NCBI GenBank assembly: GCA_007026445.1
Contig: VDMD01000001.1
Span: forward strand, 2,294,001 to 2,358,000
Reading direction: 5' to 3'
DNA length: 64,000 bases
Source of the DNA: Schizophyllum amplum
Lineage: Eukaryota > Basidiomycota > Agaricomycetes > Agaricales > Schizophyllaceae
In this document: positions 59,106-64,000 of the stretch, in pieces
Numbering within the stretch: the stretch's first letter is position 1
Layout of the letters: the number at the start of each line of letters is the position of its first letter
Notes under the pieces: generated by a model
Database searches by the model: none
What the model saw: only the letters and a program-made list of their open reading frames with translations
What the model was told of the DNA's origin: nothing
Program-made: the position numbers and the translations under genes

Positions 59106-60935
59106 ATGAACCCCTTCCTCGACTCGGCGTCTTCGGAAACGGGCGCCGCCATCACAGGCATAGAACGCATCAGCCTTTGCCACCGCTGCGAGAATAGTTT
59201 CAACGCGGAAGCGGACGACGCTTCCGAGGATCTTGTTGATATTCTTCGTGCGGGAGTCCTACCCACACCTGTGGACGCTGCGTGCTCGGACGACATCATC
59301 AAGTCAGCCGAACGGCAGCTGCTGACCGCTGAACATGAATTGCGCTTCCTCCGTCGGGCAGTCATCCAACTCGAGAAGCAGAAATGCATCCTGACGCATC
59401 GCGTTGGCATACGGCGAGCGCATATCGCACCGGTCCGCCGTCTTCCTCAGGAGATCCTCTCGGAGATCTTCTACCACTGCTGCCAAAATTTTTGCGGTAT
59501 AAATGAGGAGCACTACTGCATGCCCCTTGTGCTTGGTGCTGTCTGCAAGAGATGGCGTGGTAAGTGAAGAATGCACCGAATTCATCTTACCAGAACTGAA
59601 TATCACGCAGACGTAGCACACCACGATTCACCGCGTATCTGGACGGATGTGGGCATTCGCGACCGCCCCGACGGCTCTGTTATGCCTGCCCAGACGTTAC
59701 TTCGTAGATTGGAGCTCTACTTCCGCAATTCTCGAGGCCTCGGTCTATGGCGCAGGGTCAGATACGGTGGCAGGGAGGGGAAGCACACCATTCCCGGTGT
59801 GGCCTGGCCCCTCTTCGTAAAAAACGCGGACCGGTGGCTCAATCTTTATATCGGCGCGCCTGACTTCTTCGCCACTACCGGAGACATTGCCCTCCCGCGC
59901 CTTCGCTGGCTCAGCTTGGATCTCGAAGAAATTCCCCTAGAGGGAGATGTATACAAGTTGTTCGAGCGCGCGCCCGCTCTGCGCTTTGTCGAGATTGATT
60001 ATCTTGACCTACCTCTGAAGGTACCGTCTCTCCCTTGGCCACAGTTGAAACGCCTGAAGACCTTCTGCACAACCCGCTACGCGCAGGCAGTCCTCCCACT
60101 ATGCACTGGACTCGCAACTTGGGATCATACGCCGGCCGTACTGGCCGCTGACGATTGGAACGTGGTGGGCGACGCCAGAGCTCATCGTCACGTCCTCCCT
60201 CACTTGCGCACCCTCATAATCGACTTCTCCGTCGGTCTTGACGATTGGTCTGGCGTGCTCGAGTGGTTCAGCACACCCAATGTGGAATTCGTATCTTTCA
60301 AGTGGACGAACCCGTCCGACTCGGACGAGGAAGCGGCGGAGGCGGCGGAGCTACCGGAAGACGGGGAACGTCTCAGTGCCTTCTACTACGCCTCTTCTTG
60401 CTGCCTTTATCTCCGCACTGTCGTGTTGGAATATCCCAACCTTCAGGCGCGCAATTGGGTCTTCTCCATGCAGGAGCTCCGGATATTGTCACTGCATTCA
60501 GACCCTACACTCCCTCTGGACAACGATTGCATACGCCAGCTCGCCATCCACGACGCCGGCACCCCTCGTTACTTGCCTCGCCTCCAGGAAGTGCATCTCA
60601 GAGGTACAATGAAAATACGCGGGAACACACTCCTCAAAGCAATCAAGGCGCGCAAGACGATGGGCCGCGGTCTCACTGGTCTCTTCGTGGACATATCCCT
60701 TGCCGATATGGACGAGCTGGGAGAACCGGTGACTTGGGCTCGCATAGAGCGGAACGTCCCAGGGGCCTTCATAGCTGGCCTCGACCTCCTGCTGGCTCAT
60801 GTAGTATGTCAATACCGTACAGATACTCTGGCTACTCACGCAGCATCCTGGCAGATGAAGAAAGAGAGGCGGAAACGTACATTTGGCATAATCAGGCATC
60901 CGCGCCCCGAAGAGGACGATGCTTCGCAGTCATAG
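59106..60935 (+). CDS. F-box protein with N-terminal coiled coil
   Basis: Encodes 592 residues from two exons; the 51-base intron at about 59561-59611 gives an exact frame. It starts MNPFLDSASSETGAAITGIE. A coiled-coil stretch (LLTAEHELRFLRRAVIQLEKQ) is followed by the F-box block IAPVRRLPQEILSEIFYHCC and VLGAVCKRWRG, then leucine-rich-like strands (LRWLSLDLEEIPLEGDVYKL, LRTVVLEYPNLQARNWVF) to an acidic end, EEDDASQS. This is the same layout as the gene at 38665-40482 and is typical of expanded mushroom F-box families. It would link a substrate to an SCF ubiquitin ligase; substrate unknown. Confidence 0.85.
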
Positions 60936-61485
60936 CCGAGTACATGAGCCTCGCCTTCCCGCGCATCCGAATGTTGGCGAACGAATATGCTGTAGGATAT
61001 ATGCGAAGAGCCGCAGTGGTCGGGCCTGGACGGCTTGGTCGGGTACACGACGTGTATGAACATTGAATTTGGAAATATCGGGATGCAGGAGAATATAGAC
61101 TTGGGGCGGACGTGGGCCTGACTCACGGAAGCGTATCACTAAAGCCAAGGCCTGGCCAAGGTACTTAAAGGAGGCAATTGCTTTGACGGGCTGTAGTGAC
61201 GAGCGTGATGAGATGGACAGTACCTCGATGCCTTAACGACCTCTCGAGTGCAGCGAACAGAGTGAGCGCAATGATGAGGTGTGGAAAGCCGATGGTCGGC
61301 CACAGCAGTGTCCTGCTTCCTGTATTGGCCTATTAAGGTGACATGCCCAAGGGCGTAGCGAGTAGAGCTAGTGGATGGATCGCTTCCAGAGGACCCGCGC
61401 CCGCGGTATGGCGTCTCGCAGACTTCGCCCCGGTAGTACCCAGGAGCATTCTCTCCTTAAGTTGTTTAGAATGAGACGTACGTCC
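60936..61485. other. Convergent 3' intergenic gap
   Basis: Between the 3' ends of the F-box gene (plus) and uL14m (minus). No gene seen. Confidence 0.55.
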
Positions 61486-61988
61486 TCATACAACCTTTCG
61501 AAAAGTATGTCAGTGAACATATTCCCGGCGTAGACAAGAACCCACGCACCTTCGGCGCCACGCTCAAGATCTTGCTCCAGCCCTTCTTGCGCAGATCCGC
61601 GCTCACAACGCCCGCTATCCGTGTGCCCAGCATCTCCCGCTTGTTGTTGAGGAGCACCGCCGCGTTGTCGTCAAAGCGCACCATGCGCCCGTCCGGCCGG
61701 CGCACTTGTTTTCGCGTGCGCACAATGACCGCGCGCCGCACGTCTCCCCGGCGCACCTTCACCGCGGTCACCGAGTTCTGCGCGGCGAGGGATACAGGTC
61801 GCGCGCGCTGCACGACGCAGACTATCTCGTCGCCGACGGAGCCCCAGCCATTGTTGACCTTGTTCTTGAGAACGTTGACACACTCGACGACGACCGCGCC
61901 AGAGTTGTCTATGCACTGAAATATCTGTGAGCGACGTCGAGACCCGAGAGACGAGGCGCACGTTGAGCAGACTCTTGAGCTGGATCAT
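61486..61988 (-). CDS. MRPL38: Mitochondrial ribosomal protein uL14m
   Basis: Encodes 133 residues from three exons; introns of 46 and 55 bases give an exact frame. The sequence starts [20 protein letters not shown]. It carries the uL14 signatures [36 protein letters not shown] and [11 protein letters not shown], ending in [11 protein letters not shown]. uL14 binds 23S-like rRNA in the large subunit near the intersubunit bridge. The length of about 130 residues and a start close to the mature protein, without a long targeting peptide, match fungal mitochondrial L14. The symbol follows the yeast name MRPL38. Confidence 0.95.
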
Positions 61989-64000
61989 CGCGGAGAGGTG
62001 AGGCTTTCCAAATTCTCACGCCTTGACGCGTTGATCGAACGCCCACCGGGCCGATTGCTCCGACTAAGCCCACCACTGAAGTGTTTCCTTTTCCGGAAGA
62101 CAAAGACCACAAACATCCCCAGAAGCGGATGGGAAGAAATTATCGAACTATTTCTGACGCGAAGATAGATTGAAGAGTTCGAAGTATGACTTGCTTGACA
62201 GTTTTGCACTATGTGTTCCAGGGTGTGGCTCACCTCGTACTACGCCAAAGATTGCCGCTACTTCCTCGCTAGTCTTCGGCAGAAAGACTCTTCCCATTCG
62301 ACCATGAAGGACAGAGGGGACCATCTAATGGTCATGCACGTCCTCTTCTCTGATGGCGAACAAAGCAGCCTGCGGCTGACATCAACGGACATTGACCGTG
62401 GCCAGCAAGAGCCGAAGGACGGCACTTGGCACGACATGCTTCTGCTCCACAGCCATTCTCGTCAGCAATGGCTGACCCAAGAAGCAGTCGCTCGTGAGCA
62501 GAGCATTGACAGGAGGACGTACATGATACCGTGGGACACGCCTCGACATGACTTGCGAGAGATACCCGAGGAAGATGAATGCGTCCAGTCGGAAACGCAT
62601 CATGCCCCGAGTATCTCATAGCAGATGCGTCCATGCGTATCTATACATACAGATATAGCCGGTCAGACGCGTCGAAGGGTCGCAGTTCTGACATCCAGCG
62701 ACGCCCAGACGGTGCCGACCTACGGCGCGACGAGAGGCTCTCCGCTAGCCGGTGATACTTGCACTGATAGACGCACTAGAAAGACACCGAGAAGCATCTC
62801 TCCCCCCGTCTCGCCGGCAGGCGCGTGGCTCTCAGCGAAACCGTAGTGTTCCCATGATAGCAGAGGTGCCGCTTTGTCGGCGATATGCATCCACGTCCAC
62901 TTGCCGCTCGCGCTCCTTCGTTGCGGGACCGCAGGCCAGAACCGCATCGGGCACTTAAGATAGCGAAGCCCGCGCTGCGCATGACGCCGACAAGGCTATT
63001 CCCTCGGGGAGCGCTAATCTAAGCTACCGTCAGATCTAAAAGTACCGACGGAGGGTTGGGGTGACTCATCTGGATATTCCGTCGCGGACATGGATGACGT
63101 GGCACGAATGTTCGACTTTCGGACATCCGCTCCGACAACCGGCGCTCGACAAGCACAACCGAGACTTAAAGCTTGAGTCGTAGAGTCGTCTGTCGATGAG
63201 CATGCAATAGTGATAATCTGATAGAATCAGACCACGAGGAACTGAAGGTTGAGTAGCAAACTACTGTGTCAGGTCCTTGTGGGAGACGTTCCAGTCGGCT
63301 CTTCTAGTGACGCTCGCCTGAGCGCTCTGACAGGAGTTGGGGATGAAAAGAAGGCGCCCGGAGGCTCGAAGCGAAGCTCAGTCCGAGTTCCAGCATGGCA
63401 CGCACCACAGAACATCTGGGCGAGTTTCGAGAACGATAGCCACTTGCAATAGAGTAGGATTCGCCCGAAGTTCCGAAATTCACCATCTAGCTTGCAGTCA
63501 ACTGAGCTCAGCGCTAGCAGTAACCGTAGAAAGTCGATGGCTTAGCGCTGTGACGAGAAGAGTCGATAAGTAGTCGCCTTCTGCGCACGAGATTTCGGAT
63601 GTACTGCTGTCGACGGCTTGCACGTTAGAAGTCTTAGCTGGAATCTACCCGCTCGTTGCAGTCGTTCATGGCGCCTGTCAGGCGGAGCAGAAGCCAGATA
63701 CGCTGCGAGTCGGCTTTGGCAGAAGATCTCGGTGGCGCAGTGCGACATGTCAGCGGGAGCGCATCGGGAAATGCCGGTCGGTCACCTGCTCGATGTTGAC
63801 CTTTGTGACAGTTTGTGGTCACGTCCCAGGCGGGTGCTGGCAGTGGCCCTGCCGCGAGGATGTATACCGTAACTATGCTCGTCAAATACCGACACATGTC
63901 GAGGCCCAGTCTGAGCAGCTGCCCGCGTCCAGTCGCCGCCGCCGGTCTCAAGAGCCAAGAGGGTAAGCCTGGGTAAGCATCCCTTCAATTAAATAAAGTA
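61989..64000. other. Two-kilobase stretch without a recognised gene
   Basis: The left end is the uL14m promoter. Further right, several open frames of 60-140 codons exist (the longest plus-strand one at 62211-62621), but none has a family feature, an intron pattern or a clear promoter. It may be intergenic or contain exons of a gene that continues past the window. Confidence 0.45.

Noticed and set aside
62211..62621. A 136-codon plus-strand frame near the right end
   Set aside because: No recognisable domain, no promoter and no consistent codon bias; left as unassigned.
1..64000. CRISPR arrays, operons, transposase genes and retroelements
   Set aside because: None seen; the DNA is fungal nuclear sequence with spliced genes.

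Overview
This window is nuclear DNA of a filamentous basidiomycete. It is most likely an Agaricomycete, possibly of the Polyporales, though that rank is an inference. The evidence is gene-dense DNA with many 45-60-base GT...AG introns, a STE3-type pheromone receptor, a DUF3684 ATPase, F-box proteins with the coiled-coil-then-F-box layout common in mushrooms, a conidiation protein Con-6, a multi-intron cytochrome P450 and a giant DUF3712 membrane protein. I assigned 22 protein-coding genes. For 15 of the spliced models I joined exons by hand and counted bases: 14 give an exact multiple of three, and one, the short-chain dehydrogenase, is off by exactly one base.

Layout. 0-10 kb: 3' part of a UPF1/SEN1-like helicase (+), then on the minus strand a STE3 receptor, a frameshifted short-chain dehydrogenase, dynamitin, Con-6 and an unknown membrane protein. 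10-12 kb: no recognisable gene. 12-20 kb: a basic nuclear-type protein and a very large sacsin-like/DUF3684 ATPase (both minus). 20-23 kb: an F-box/leucine-rich protein with a basic tail (+), divergent from the ATPase. 23-25.3 kb: unresolved. 25.3-34.4 kb: one giant DUF3712 gene (+) made of three homologous modules plus an 11-residue repeat tail. 34.8-38.5 kb: GPI18 mannosyltransferase (-) and a dysferlin-domain, PEX30-like protein (+), divergent. 38.6-43 kb: F-box protein (-) and a DUF2156 aminoacyl-transfer protein (+), divergent. 43-48 kb: SKI3. 48-52 kb: cupin and P450 (both minus). 52-54 kb: non-coding, with strong inverted repeats. 54-58 kb: LETM1-domain protein (-) and TORC2 subunit HbrB/Bit61 (+), divergent. 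58-62 kb: small coiled-coil protein (-), F-box protein (+), mitochondrial ribosomal protein uL14m (-). 62-64 kb: nothing recognised.

Most genes are unrelated housekeeping functions: RNA surveillance (helicase, SKI3), membrane and organelle upkeep (GPI18, PEX30-like, LETM1, uL14m), motor transport (dynamitin) and TOR signalling. There is no clear biosynthetic cluster and no mobile element. The most unusual items are the triplicated DUF3712 protein, the stand-alone DUF2156 protein, the frameshift in the dehydrogenase, the homologous intron positions in Con-6 repeats, and several inverted repeats around the P450.
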